A stretch of DNA of 64,000 bases from Euborellia annulipes (GCA_023213315.1 JAKCPI010005213.1:1-64000), one strand, 5' to 3'. Numbered from the stretch's first letter, positions 10,734-22,365 are shown. Notes: generated from the letters alone by a model not told the origin. Numbers and translations are program-made.

Positions 10734-11592
10734 TTTCTCTTACCTATGTATATATGTAATATATATATAGAGAGAAAGTATTGGATTCATGTCAAAAATT
10801 CGATGTCGAGATTTTGATGGATCTTCACGTTTTGAGGTCCCCTGAATCCAAAAAAGTGGTTTTCGCGACATGGTCTGTCTGTGGGTGGGTGGGTGGGTGG
10901 GTGGGTGGGTGTTCAATTTTAAGCATGAAGGAATTGAGCTACGAGGTTGAAATTTTATATTTAAATTAAACACCCCCCGGGACCGGAAAAATAAGCTTTT
11001 AATCAAAATCGGCCAAAGAGTACTAGTACTTTACTGATGTACTTCTTCAGTTTTTTTCGATTTTCTCAAAATTCGCTCTAACGATTTTGATTAAAATTCA
11101 AAAATCAATTATTTTTTAGATGCTCTTTCAAATGTATATTCTCATTTTGCTCTCAAAATTGTCTGAAGCACACTTTACTCTTGTGCTTCATAGAAAAGAT
11201 AGGAGAAATGGTTGCCATGGTAACAAAATATAAATATTTTGTTACCATGGCAATCAAAATCTTTGGAGCGAATTTTGAAAAAATCGAAAAAAAACTGAAA
11301 AAGTGCTAGTACTCTTTGGTCGATTTTGTTCAAAAGCTTCGTGTCACGTCTCATGGGGGTGCCTAACTTAAATATAAAATTTCAACCAACTAGCTTTTTT
11401 CGTTATTGAGATATTTTGTTTACAGACAGACAGACACACAGAGTCACAGACAGACCATGTCGCGAAAACCACTTTTTGGATTCAGAGGACCTCAAAACGT
11501 GTATATCCATCAAAATCTCGACATCGAATTTTTGACATGAATCCAATACTTTCTCTTTCTTTATATTAACATATATAGAGGTAAGAGAAAGT
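10734..11592. mobile_element. Head-to-head family H inverted dimer
   Basis: A plus-strand copy (10,734 to about 11,235) is truncated at GCCATGGTAACAAAATATAAATA. There it joins a minus-strand partial copy ending at 11,592. Both outer ends therefore carry the ACTTTCTCTTACC hairpin and neither carries the long palindrome. The plus half holds a (GGGT)n run near 10,880-10,910. Confidence 0.8.
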
Positions 11593-12311
11593 AATAAGTA
11601 GTTATTCTTCCTGAGTAAAAATAAGAAACCCGTCCAAGGAAACTTGTTATTAGAATAAAAGACACAAGCTAAAAAGAGAAAATAACTGAATTCAAGACTT
11701 AAATTAATCTTTCATCGTTTCTTTTGGTAAACTAGATAAATAGCGTTGTGAGATGGTCGCTTTAAAGAAGTAGTTCATAAATCTTAGATCCGTCTCTCTA
11801 TTGATACAAATCGTGATTCGCTGATTTATTATCTCTCACCTCTGACGAGAGAGGAGATACTCACACACACACACACAGTCAGCTATTTACCTCCCGTCTT
11901 AGGAGAAGAAGAGTTCATAACTGCCAAGTGCCAATGGCCGCGGACCAATCAAGATGGCATTAGAGGGAATTTACAAGATGCTTTCCCATTCAGTACTATT
12001 TTATTTTACCCAATCCCTCAGTCAACAAACAGCTCAATGGGCATTAATTAGAAAAAGAGAGGAAATCAATTAAAGAAAAGCATATTTAAAATACAAAATT
12101 AAATACCAAATTTTATCTTATAATTAAAATATCTAACTTCATTTGAGCCAAGCGAGGATGAATAATCAAAGACAATGAAGAGGAGCAAAAGTGAAGTCGA
12201 AATGTGCAAAATAAAAACATTTTTTCTAAATTGTTTTCACGTATTGATACTACCGTAGTACTTTTATTACGATACGCTCAAAAAAAAAACCCTAAAAACA
12301 TCGTATTTTTT
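11593..12311. other. Non-coding, no gene seen
   Basis: Sequence between family H copies. Only a short (CA)n run near 11,862-11,876 stands out. Confidence 0.5.
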
Positions 12312-12985
12312 ACTTTCTCTTACCTATGTATATATGTAATATATATATAGAGAGAAAGTATTGGATTCATGTCAAAAATTCGATGTCGAGATTTTGATGG
12401 ATCTTCACGTTTTGAGGTCCCCTGAATCCAAAAAAGTGGTTTTCGCGACATGGTCTGTCTGTGTGTGTGTGTGTGTGTGTGGATGTGTGTGTGTTCAATT
12501 TGAAGCATGAAGGAATTGAGCTATGAGGCTGAAATTTTATATTTAAGTTAAACACCCCCCGGGACCGGAAAAATAAGCTTTTAATCAAAATCGGCCAAAG
12601 AGTACTAGTACTTTACTGATGTACTTTTTCAGTTTTTTTCGATTTTCTCAAAATTTGCTTCAACGATTTTTTTTAAATTCAAAAATCAATTAATTTTTAG
12701 ATTCTCTTTAAAATGTATATTCTCATTTTGCAATTGAAATCTTCTGAAGACCACTTTACTCTTGTATTTCATAGAAAAGATAGGAGAAATGGTTGCCATG
12801 GTAACAGAATATAAATATTTTGCCACACTTATAAATTTTACATCTGAATTCATATGTTCCGTACTGTCGGAAACTAAATATATGTCGACACAAAAAATCT
12901 GGTGTGACAAGCACAGTACACAACTTTCGATTACCGAAGGTAAGAGAAAGTTGTGTGCTGTGCGCCAGTCACACCAGATTTTTTT
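12312..12985 (+). mobile_element. Family H copy, full length
   Basis: Complete copy with both hairpins. The microsatellite is (TG)n near 12,458-12,494. The long palindrome lies at about 12,896-12,981. Confidence 0.8.
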
Positions 12986-13300
12986 CTTTCTCGATTATAT
13001 TTTTTTTAAACTTAAAAATATTGCACATTGAGATTAATAAAATATTTTGCATGTGCAGCCTTTTTTTGTCAACCGAGAAGGTTAATGTCACCTTCGATTT
13101 CTTTTATATTTTCGTTATTTTAAATAAATCTGGATCAAATTGGCTTTGCCACCTCTATTTTAGGCTAATAAAAAGAATGGAGAGAAAAAAACACGAAAAA
13201 TTTCCCTATCATAGAAAAAAAATTGTCGACATAATCTTCAATTCAACTCTTTTTTGAAACAAATAAAAAATTCCCGAACACTTTGTTGTTGATTGAAAAT

Positions 13301-13763
13301 AAATATGGTGTGACTGATTGCACAGCACACAACTTTCTCTTAATCGAATGTTGTGTTCTGTGCTTGTCACACCAGTTTTGTTTCTATAGACAGTAGGCCT
13401 TACTTTAGATAGAATTCTATAAGCATAAAAAATATCTCAAGAACGGAAAGAGCTAGGAGGTTGAAATTTTATATTTAAGTTAGGGGCCATCCTGGCAAGT
13501 GACACGAACCATTTGAACAAAATCGGCCAAAGAGTACTAGTTCTTTATTGATGTACTTTTTTAGTTTTTTTAGATTTTCTTAACATTTTCTCTAACTATT
13601 TTAATTAAAATTCAAAAATGAATGATTTTTTTAGATGTTCTTTAAAATGTATATTCTCATTCGCCCTTAAAATTGTATGAAACGCGCTTTACTCTTGTAC
13701 CTCATAGGAAAGATAGAAGAAATGGTTGCCATGGTAACAAAATATGAATATTTTCCCATGTTC
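13301..13763. mobile_element. Rearranged family H copy
   Basis: A long-palindrome end in minus-strand order (13,305-13,376) is followed by the family body in plus-strand order, from the ATCTCAAGAACGGAAAGAGC block to the CCATGGTAACAAAATATG block. This is an internally rearranged derivative. Confidence 0.65.
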
Positions 13764-13863
13764 CAAATGGCTTAAATAAAACCATCGGACTGCCTGGGAT
13801 CCGAACCCGCAACCCTTGGTATAGAAGGCAGGCGCGCTACCAACTACACCAAGCCTGAGGGTC
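13764..13863 (-). mobile_element. tRNA-derived SINE head (family S)
   Basis: On the minus strand, CTTGGTGTAGTTGGTAGCGC is the A box and GGGTTCGGATCCC the B box, followed by AGGCAGTCCGATGG. The head is better kept than in most copies. Confidence 0.75.
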
Positions 13864-14650
13864 ATTTAGACTTTAAACTATACTTAAATTAATTACAATA
13901 TAACTCCAGGCATATTTATTTAGACCATTTGGTATCCAAATGAGTTAAATAAATTCACCCTAGTTTAATTTCATATTCCACCGTATTTGTATGATATGAT
14001 TAATAAGTTCTGGACAGTACCTTCGTTGTCTTTTTTTACATTTCAACTTTCTCTATCTCTCTCTCTCTCTCTCTCTCAAGGAAATAATATTTAAAGGAGA
14101 GAGAGGAAATAAGGGTAAGGTTTAGTGGGGGTTGGGGGAGGGGGGAGGGTGTCAATTTGAAGCGAGTAATCCAAATTAGCCCGGCTGAATAGGATGTAAA
14201 TAAGTCTGATACGCCTTGAAATACTACAATCAGCAACAAGGTTGCAAGCAATGTAATCTAATCGAATCTAGAAGGACTACGACGACGACGAAGATGAGGA
14301 ACAGGAAAAGGAGAAGGAGGTTGGGCAATGAGCTGAGATTAATCTCGTTAGCCCAAAGGGGAGTAGGGGGTCAGAGGGCCCTTGAACAACACCTTTGCCC
14401 ATTCAGCCACCGGGCTACGGGCACCTAAACCAATTAATCCCTGCTTAATTGACTCATTTAACAGCGTCCTTTCATACAAAGAGGCTCATTCTATAATAAT
14501 AATAATATCATTTACGAATGTGAATACATTCTTTAGATTTATTCCTATTGATTCAGTGGAGGGATTTTAATTTTTGAGTTTCTTTGATGAAAATTGGCAA
14601 CAAAGTTGGCAAATTTTTCCCGTTAATTACATTATTATTTTTTTTTTTTG

Positions 14651-15510
14651 TCTATTGCTTCAAGGTTTGATTTAGAAATTAAGCATGGCAACGGATAAAA
14701 GCAACAGTCACCACAATCGTTGAAGTTAAGCAATGCCAAGTGGGGCGAAAGCTCGGGATTTGAGACCTAGAGCAATCGGCCTGTGTAACGTTCCCCGGTA
14801 GCGAAAAATGTCTGCTATTTTAATCCTCAGAAAAATTTGAAAAAATTCCTCTTTATTCCTCAAAAAAGCTTGTTTAGAGTGCGAGTTATTGTCGTAGTAG
14901 AAATTGAGAGAGGGAAACGAGGAGTACAGAGTAGTTGAACAGTAATAATAACTGAGTTTTTAAACATTTACAGCCAATCTACACCGCCTCCCTCCCTTCG
15001 GTACGCCTCAGTAAAATAGCTGTTATTTTTCAACCCGGGATCGGTAGGCCTACTATTGTATTTGAATTACTATAAATTTATAGTAGTGAGGATTAATTTG
15101 AAATTAATAACCCCAAATGACCTCTGTAGACGAAAAAGGCAAAAAAAAAAAAAAAAAAAATTTAGAAATTATTCTGATTTTCGGAATTTTAAATAAATTT
15201 TGTAAAATATTTAATAACGGAAAATTTAATTAGGGACTGGCGACTGCATTTCAAATATCAGCAGTTTTGGTCTTACAGAGAACCAGAAAAACATAATCGA
15301 CAAATTCATCGACATTACGAATTTGACGATTGTGTTTTCATGTAGGCCTAATTTTTTATATATTTTAGGCCTGATGATGGCTTCCGAAACTGTTAATAAT
15401 GCAGTCGCCAGTCCTGAATAAAATTTTCCTAAATTAAATGAATTTTTTATAATATTTAGGATCAGAATAATTTTTAAAGTAAACCTTCAAGCAATAGACA
15501 AGTATAATAA
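14651..15510. repeat. Inverted-repeat element with hammerhead-like motif
   Basis: Outer arms share TCTATTGCTTCAAGGTTT (14,651) and its complement (near 15,483-15,502). Inner arms near 15,150-15,260 and 15,405-15,480 are also inverted copies. A CTGATGATGG...GAAAC motif lies at 15,371-15,392. The architecture resembles the other hammerhead-bearing inverted pairs in the window. The 5S-like fragment lies between the outer arms. Confidence 0.55.
14690..14801 (+). pseudogene. 5S rRNA-like fragment
   Basis: TGAAGTTAAGCAATGCC resembles the 5S rRNA A box (GAAGTTAAGCAACGTCGGG). GGGATTTGAGACC, downstream, resembles the C box (TGGATGGGTGACC). From GAAGTTAAGC to the final GACC there are 46 bases, against 45 in typical animal 5S rRNA. 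The 3' part (GGCCTGTGTAACGTTCCCCGGTA) is only loosely 5S-like. It could be a 5S pseudogene or the head of a 5S-derived (SINE3-type) element. A functional 5S gene is unlikely given the changes. Confidence 0.5.
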
Positions 15511-15965
15511 CTTTGGCTGTTTCGACCATATTATTAAAATTTATTGTTTAATGATAAATTCACAAGTAATTTTTTTAATAAGCTTACTATAAATTTATAG
15601 TAGTGAGGATGAATTTAAGGCGAGTAACATACTAGAATTGGGATCGATAGAATTCGCCAGTTTTGATAATGGATCTTAAGTTGCACTTTGATAGAGTAAA
15701 GTGAAATTACTTGGGGAAAATAATAGAATCAATTTAGGGTTTTTATATAGAAATATAGATAGGGTTTTTTTTTTTATTTATTATTTCCCCAAAATCGAAA
15801 AGTTGAAAATCAAATTACGAAAAGAAAAAAAAAAAGATTTTTATCCATCCATCAATTCGATTGTACGCAATAATATTCTAAATTAATAAAAATATTATTA
15901 TTATTATTATTATTTGAAATTCCTACTGGGATACCCGTTTAGATGTTTTAGTGTTGACATATGAA

Positions 15966-16022
15966 TCCAATACTTTCTCTCTCTATATATTAACATATAT
16001 ATAGAGGTAAGAGAAAGTAAAA
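15966..16022 (-). mobile_element. Solo family H end hairpin
   Basis: Only the ACTTTCTCTCTC...GGTAAGAGAAAGT hairpin and a few flanking family bases remain. Confidence 0.65.
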
Positions 16023-16226
16023 AGTAATGAGTCTTATTTCTAGTAACTTGTATTCGTTTGGTCTTACTGAAGCGGAGGGCAAAAATCTCTGAGCTACAAG
16101 CTCATTTTACTTTCTCTTACCTATTTAAGTTATAAAAGTATCGAATAATAGAACGTGGCTGTAGCTGATATGTTTAATGGAAAGAGGATGCAGCCAAATA
16201 ATAGAGCCTCTATTCAGTAACGAACA

Positions 16227-16283
16227 CTCTTTATTAGGAACGTTTCGGCTGGGATCAACCCTGCCATCTTCAGCCTTCAAAGA
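16227..16283 (-). ncRNA. Hammerhead-ribozyme-like motif, stem I with internal loop
   Basis: On the minus strand: CTCTTTGAAGG, then CTGAAGA, one extra T, GGC, an AGGGTTGATCCCA loop, GCC, GAAA, CGTT, then CCTAATAAAGAG. Stem I forms as AGG/CCT plus CTCTTT/AAAGAG around a small internal loop, a shape common in type I hammerheads that use loop-loop contacts. The core CUGANGA and GAAA are intact. The extra base before stem II recurs in all copies here. Cleavage would be expected after the T following ACGT. Confidence 0.6.
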
Positions 16284-16465
16284 GTATATTTATATTTTTC
16301 ATATATAAATAGAGTTGTCATGGTTTAACAATACAAGTTGATTGCATTATAGGTCGAACGAATGTAATATTTTCTTAATACCAACAAGTGATAACATGAA
16401 GGTTGAGCTTATTATAAGCTTTCCAATTTTCTTTTATAAAAACAAAGAAATAATCATAGAAAACG

Positions 16466-16650
16466 CATGGGTGGGACTTAATAATGTCCCTCACTGTACT
16501 TGGCCAACTCTACCAAGGGTCGCGGGTTAACATCCCGTTTCAGGAGACAAAAATTTATTTCAATTTAATTGGCTACCAATAAATTGAAATAAATAGAGAC
16601 GGGGTCTAAATGTCCTCCGATGTCGAAAAGACCTTAAATAAATTTAAAAA
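16466..16650 (+). mobile_element. tRNA-derived SINE, second family, diverged
   Basis: A degenerate tRNA-like head with CGCGGGTTAACATCC as B-box remnant, then the body TTGGCTACCAATAAATTG and AGAGACGGGGTCTAAATG and an AAATAAATTT tail. It is a sister of the copy at 7,186-7,372. Confidence 0.6.
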
Positions 16651-16675
16651 GAAAAACACGGATCTGCCGTTTTGT

Positions 16676-17055
16676 AGCTTCAACGATTTTGATTGAAATT
16701 AATTATTTTTTAGATTCTCTTTAAAATATATATTCTCATTTTTCCCTCAAAATTGTTTGAAACACACTATTCTTTTACTTCATAGCAAAGATAGGTTACC
16801 ATGGAAACACAATTTAAAAATTTTCTCATATTAATAAATTTTACATCGCCCTCGGGCTTGGTGTAGTTGGTAGCACGCCTGCCTTGTATACCAAGGGTCG
16901 AGGGTTCGGATCCCAGGCTGTTCGATGATTTTATTTATTGAATGTGAGTGTGAATGAGAAAAAAAATTACATCTCGAATTCAAATGTTCTTTACTGTCGG
17001 AAACTAAATATATCTTAACACAAAAAATCTGGTGCGACATCACACCAGATTTTTA
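16676..17055 (+). mobile_element. 3' part of a family H copy, split by a SINE
   Basis: Begins in the CAACGATTTTGATT block and ends at a shortened right hairpin (AATCTGGTGCGAC to CACCAGATT). It is interrupted by the SINE at 16,848-16,966. Confidence 0.7.
16841..16973 (+). mobile_element. tRNA-derived SINE (family S) with TSD
   Basis: The SINE (16,848-16,966) is flanked by the direct repeat TTACATC (16,841-16,847 and 16,967-16,973), which lies in family H sequence. It has an A box TTGGTGTAGTTGGTAGC, a B box GGGTTCGGATCCC, and a short tail of TGAATG and A-run. The body is mostly deleted. Confidence 0.85.
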
Positions 17056-17784
17056 GATTTAAATTATTGTTTATAAAACTTCACCCAAGCCATGATGATT
17101 AATTTCGATTTTTTTTCTTTAAAGATATTCTTAAGAGTACTGCATAAATTAAAAGGATTTCCTCTTTGAATGGTTTACAAAAGATTCCGAGAATGATTAG
17201 TTGGTTTTTGTTAGTAGACAATGCATGTCTTGTACAATTGACTCAATGGCGGGCCTATCAATCGCCTCGCCGCCGATCGGCGACATTTCTTGCCGAAAGA
17301 AACCTTTCAAGGCCTCCAATCAAACATTAAACAAAGACTGCATGGTCTTGTCGTAAAGAGAGACTTGCGCTTTTAAGAGCCATTCGCTTATCTCTTTTCC
17401 ACACTCAAAAAAAAAAAAAAAATTTGGGGTGAAATAATACCAATGAAAAATAAATTTATTTTTTCAGGTGTTTCAAAAAAAAAAAAAAATCGATCATCAA
17501 ATCGTATTTTGATATGAATTTGCAATTCATAAGTGTTAGGATAATCGCGCTTTATAAAGTGGCAGGATTGTTTGCTTATCCCCTTTCTCTTTTTTATCCA
17601 CTCTACAGAGATTTGTGTGCTGGTCATTGAATAGAGAAAAAAGAGGTGAAATTATAACTAGGAACAATTATAAAAAGGCATATAATTTAACAGCTAATTT
17701 ATTACAATTAGCGGTGGCAAAAATGACTGGTGGCCCTAATGCCAACAATCCTTTTAAATAAATAATTTATTACAAAGTCTTTTT
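17056..17784. other. Non-coding, no gene seen
   Basis: AT-rich sequence with two A-runs near 17,406 and 17,477. No exon or repeat end recognised. Confidence 0.5.
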
Positions 17785-18467
17785 ACTTTCTCTTACCTAT
17801 GTATATATGTAATATATATATAGAGAGAAAGTATTGGATTCATGTCAAAAATTCGATGTCGAGATTTTGATGGATCTTCACGTTTTGAGGTCCCCTGAAT
17901 CAAAAAAGTGGTTTTCGCGACATGGTCTGTCTGTGGGTGGGTGGGTGTGTGGGTGTGTGGGTGGGTGGGTGTGTGTTCAATTTTAAGCATGAAGGAATTG
18001 AGCTACGAGGTTGAAATTTTATATTTAAGTTAAACACCCCCCGGGACCGGAAAAATAAGCTTTTAATCAAAATCGGCCAAAGAGTACTAGTACTTTACTG
18101 ATGTACTTTTTCAGTTTTTTTCGATTTTCTCAAAATTTGCTCCAACGATTTTTTTTTAAATTCAAAAATCAATTATTTTTTAGATGCTCTTTAAAATGTA
18201 TATTCTCATTTTGCGATTGAAATCTTCTGAAGACCACTTTACTCTTGTGTTTCATAGGAAAGATAGGAAAAATGGTTGCCATGGTAACAAAATATAAATA
18301 TTTTCCCATACTTATAAATTTTACATCTGAATTCAAATGTACCGTACTGTCGGGAACTAAATATATTTCGACACGAAAAATCTGGTGTGACAAGCACAGA
18401 ACACAACTTTCGATTACCGAAGGTAAGAGAAAGTTGTGTGCTGTGCGCCAGTCACACCAGATTTTTT
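17785..18467 (+). mobile_element. Family H copy, full length
   Basis: Both end hairpins are present. The internal repeat is a (GGGTG)(TG) mixture near 17,932-17,976. The right palindrome runs from about 18,377 to 18,463. Confidence 0.8.
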
Positions 18468-18478
18468 ATTTAAATCCC

Positions 18479-19850
18479 TTATAAAAAAAAATAATAATTT
18501 AATCTCTGGGTTGATTAGCAATCCCTTGATTGGATGTCATCCGCCACTGCATATAAATGAATTTTTGAATAATTATTTCCTCTCTATTAAAACTTGTAAG
18601 TAAATATCGAACTAAGGGGATCCAGGAGGTCGAAATTTGCCTGGTTAGGTGCCCACCAAAGACGGGCGACGCAGCTAGTAAGATTTAGATGGCAAATTAC
18701 ATGAAAATGCAAATAAATATTTACTACAAGAATATTCCTATTCTTTGGTGAATTGGCTTATAGGCTACTACTCATGTTTGTAATCCATGCTACGTTTGTC
18801 TTGTATTAGTTACCCATCCAACAAACTTGTCCTGACTTGCATACTGACCCTTGCAAGAGAGTCAAGCAAAGATAGAGAGAAATCATTTACTCTACTTTTA
18901 TTATTTGTCTTTAAATATTTTATTTCGGCCTATTTATTTTATCAAATTAATAAAATTAAATCACTTATCGCCTAGAAACAAGCTTCGGACCACCTCCACA
19001 TATATAAATATTTTCTTCTAATAAATATTAATTTTTCTGGAGGCATTTATATTTCTAATATTTAAAATAATAAACCAAGTATTAATAAACGTGGAGAGAT
19101 GAAATTTACCTCAAATGTCGTTGAAGTTTAGGAGAAACACGAATTTTTTGCAGGAGCCCAACTGAGAGGCGTCTATCCCCAGCGACGCCATGTTCCAAAT
19201 GAGGCGAACGCGATTAACACGGGAGGTCCTTCACTTATCACTGTCCCCACTCTACTGAAGCTCTTTGACTTTGCTATTAAATATAAAGGAATCTTTTCTC
19301 ATTGACTTAGCATGTAGACTCGAATTGCAGCTGCCCTATGAGATTAGATAGCCAATGGCGTGCCACCTTCAGGCTAGAGAGTGGGGGAGAGGAATCCTCC
19401 TATAATAATAGATAATTGGCAAAGATCCAAATTATTTCAATTAGAAAGAATATGAATTATTAGAAAATAATTTTAAATAGAGAATTTATATGAAAATCAT
19501 TTTAATTTAAAGAGAAAGTAAAAATCATATCACTTGATATCTAAATGGCTCAAATCAACGTTTTCCAAACTGGGAGGCGCGAATATTAGCCACAGTGAGC
19601 AATTTTGAAAAATTTCCAACATTTTCATGCTGACCTCTAGTATTTTTCCATCTAAACCTTACTAGCTGCGTCGACCGTCTTCGGTGGGCACCTACTCAGG
19701 CAAATTTCGATCTCCTGGATCCCCTTAGTTCGATATTTACTTACAATTTTTAATAGAGAGGAAATAATTTATATGCAGCGGTGGATGACATCCAATCAAG
19801 GGATTGCTAATCAACCCAGGGATTAAATTATTATTATTTTTTTTTATAAG
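18479..19850. mobile_element. Long-arm inverted-repeat (fold-back) element
   Basis: Arms of about 205 bp (18,479-18,691 and 19,647-19,850) are inverted copies, with shared blocks such as GGGTTGATTAGCAATCCC and GGATCCAGGAGGTCGAAATT. They flank a ~950-bp centre with no open frame of interest. The inner ends of both arms carry CTAGCTGCG next to a GGTGGGC motif. The same motif starts each unit of the tandem array just to the right. Confidence 0.75.
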
Positions 19851-19878
19851 ATTTAAATAAAAATAAAAATATGCAAAA

Positions 19879-20362
19879 ACCGACTAGCTGCGCTGCCCGC
19901 TTTCGGTGGGCTTCTCCCACTGATATTTAGTTTATATTCAAATTAGGAACCTTACATACAATTGGCCTACCTAACAAGGGCCCGCCTGTCGCGGCCTCTT
20001 TCTTCTAGATTAAATTATTTTTTATAAGGACTGAATACAATTTAAAATATTAGTGAAAACCGACTAGCTGTGTTGCCCGCTTTCGTAATTTGAGCTTGTC
20101 TCATTGATATTTAGTTTTTTCAAATAGGAATCTTACATAAAATACCTAACAAGGGCCCGCGTGTGGCGACCTTTTTCTTCTAGATTAAATTATTTTTTAT
20201 AAGATCTGAATAAAAAATACTTTCTATATATATTTCATATATAGGGTAAGAGAAAGTAATTAGTGAAAACCCACTAGCTCTTCTCATTGATATTTACTTT
20301 TTTCAAATAGGAATCTTACATTCAATACCTAACAAAGGCCCGCGTGTGGCGGCCTCTTTCTT
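19879..20362 (+). repeat. Tandem array of three ~180-bp units
   Basis: Units begin near 19,879, 20,059 and 20,269. Each has CCGACTAGCTG (CCCACTAGCTC in the third), TGATATTTA, GGAATCTTACAT, CCTAACAAGGGCCCGC and CCTCTTTCTTC. The third is shortened, and a solo family H hairpin sits between units 2 and 3. Confidence 0.8.
20219..20257 (-). mobile_element. Solo family H end hairpin
   Basis: ACTTTCTATATATATTTC followed by GGGTAAGAGAAAGT, inserted in the tandem array. Confidence 0.65.
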
Positions 20363-20841
20363 GATCAGTGCCTCAACATTCACTTCACATTTTTACTTTC
20401 AAGTATAAATATACAATATTTAATTCCAATATGATTTAGAAAAATTTAATTGCTTAGTACATGAAGCGAACCTCTGATCCATAGAACAAGAGTCGAGATC
20501 TCTATTTCTGTGTTTCGCACTCCCTAAATTTTTTTTGCGTATTTAACACTTTATCGAGTTAAATATTTAAATGTCTCACGGTCTTAATAGTAAATAGAAA
20601 AATATAAAACAAATTTCTTATAATTCTAATCGTTTGTTTTATATTTGTAAGATCAAACGATTAAGTCCATCGAGCTTGATGATCTTATTTTACTTGTTAA
20701 GTTCAAAAAAGACGTTTTCAAAGCAAAATGGGATTTTTTATGTGTAATTTTTATTTTTATTTATAATTGGAGAGAATGTTGTGTTTCTTGGATTTGCCAC
20801 CGACCCTCTAGGCTACAAATTGGCGCTTCGGTTGATTAGAT

Positions 20842-21096
20842 AAATCTGGTGTGACTGGTCGCACTCTTACCTTCGGTAATCGAAAGTTGTGTTCTGTGCT
20901 TGTCACATCAGATTTTTTGTGTGAACTTATATTCAGTTTCCAATAGTAAGATACCTTCGAATTTCAAGAATTTTTTTTATTCTGCCCGTCTAGCCAATTT
21001 CAAAACGTGAAAATCCATCAAAATCTTGACATCGAATTTTTTACATGAATCCAATACTTTCCCTAAATATTAACATATATAGAGGTAAGAGAAAGT
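20842..21096 (-). mobile_element. Internally deleted family H copy
   Basis: Both ends are present (palindrome at 20,842-20,915, hairpin at about 21,055-21,096) but most of the body is missing. About 255 bp in all. Confidence 0.75.
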
Positions 21097-21509
21097 AAAA
21101 AAAGAAATATATCGAGTTAGAAATCTAAATGTCTCTATCATTCAAAATCTTGTGAAACAATTTCCATTTATAAATATGTTTCACGTAACCATTTTCCCTT
21201 CAAACTTGATAAAAATATACCTTTTATTTATTCTTATTTATAAAACTTTAGCCATCATGCCGTAAAAAGTTGCAAAGGGGACCGACCCCTTTTGAATCGA
21301 AATTAACACACAAATCCCTATAGGGAATTAACATTGGCCCAATGGAAGAAAGAGGCGGAAAGTGAATTTAAAACGAGTAGAAAGAAAGAGAAGATAATTT
21401 TGTGTGAGAGAGAGAGAGAGATATGTTTTCTATGAAACAATTAAAGACAGAAATAAAATAAAAATAATAGGGCATCTAAATAATAATTGATTTAAGTTAT
21501 ATGAATTTT

Positions 21510-21776
21510 AATCTAATAAAAAGCCCTCGGGGCATGGCTTAGAAGTTAGCGTGCTAACCTCATATACCAAACGTCGCGGGTTCGGACCCCAGGCAGTCCG
21601 ATTATTTTATTTAAGCCAATTGGATACCAAATGGCTTAAATAAGAATGCCTGGACCCTATATATGTATATTTATCAATAACGGATATCGTAAAAAGTCTT
21701 ATATGGTCTGAGTTGCCGAAAAGACTGTGTGAATGTGTGTGTGAGTGTGAGTGTGAATGAGAAAAAAGTGTGAATG

Positions 21777-21808
<32 letters not shown>

Positions 21809-21818
21809 TAATAAAAAG
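21510..21818 (+). mobile_element. tRNA-derived SINE (family S) with 14-bp TSD
   Basis: This is the most complete family S copy. It is flanked by AATCTAATAAAAAG at 21,510-21,523 and 21,805-21,818. The head has GGCATGGCTTAGAAGTTAGC (A box) and GGGTTCGGACCCC (B box). The body has CTTATATGGTCTGAGTTGCC and GTGTGAGTGTGAATG repeats, and it ends in a long T-run (21,778-21,803). A perfect TSD this long indicates LINE-mediated insertion and fairly recent activity. Confidence 0.9.
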
Positions 21819-21836
21819 AAAAAGATTTAAATTCTA

Positions 21837-22060
21837 TTACCATGGCAACCATTTCTCCTATCTTTCCTATGAAGAACAAGAGTAAAGTGGTCTTCAGAAG
21901 ATTTCAACGGCAAAATGAGAATATACATTTTAAAGAGCATCTAAAAAAATAGTTGATTTATGAATTTAAAAAAAAATCCTTGGAGCGAATTTTGAGAAAA
22001 TCGAAAAAAGTACATCAGTAAAGTACTAGTACTTTTTGGCCGATTTTGTTTAAAAGCTCA
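21837..22060 (-). mobile_element. Family H fragment
   Basis: From the CCATGGCAACCATTTCTCCT block to the CGATTTTGTTTAAAAGCTCA block. Both end hairpins are missing. Confidence 0.7.
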
Positions 22061-22365
22061 TTAACACGAGTTTTCACGCCCTAGAAACTCATATAAAAGT
22101 AACAAAATAAAAGAAATATAAGCCTAGAGATGAGAAGAGTAAGCAATAATAATAAAATTCCTAAAATTTAATTCCAAAGCGATGATATATATATTCAGCT
22201 TTGCTTTAGACTAACAGTGACATGCATGCTGACAATGAAATTGTAAATTCCGACAATTAATAAAAAGGATAGAAGGTTTGGCGGAACGCAACTGGTGGCC
22301 TGGTGATGGCAAGTGGTGCGGGCAGCCCTTCATTCCTGACTGACTTGAGCTCTCTTTTCTTGGCC

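Noticed and set aside
6368..12508. His-Thr and Pro-Thr repeat peptides
   Set aside because: They are products of (TG)n and (GGGTG)n microsatellites inside family H.
5890..15912. (TTA)n run at 15,890-15,912 as the 3' end of another LINE
   Set aside because: The upstream sequence has no reverse transcriptase similarity and no TSD was found. A plain microsatellite is simpler.
20219..20257. Palindromic hairpin as a transcription terminator
   Set aside because: It is a solo family H end. Bacterial-type terminators do not apply here.
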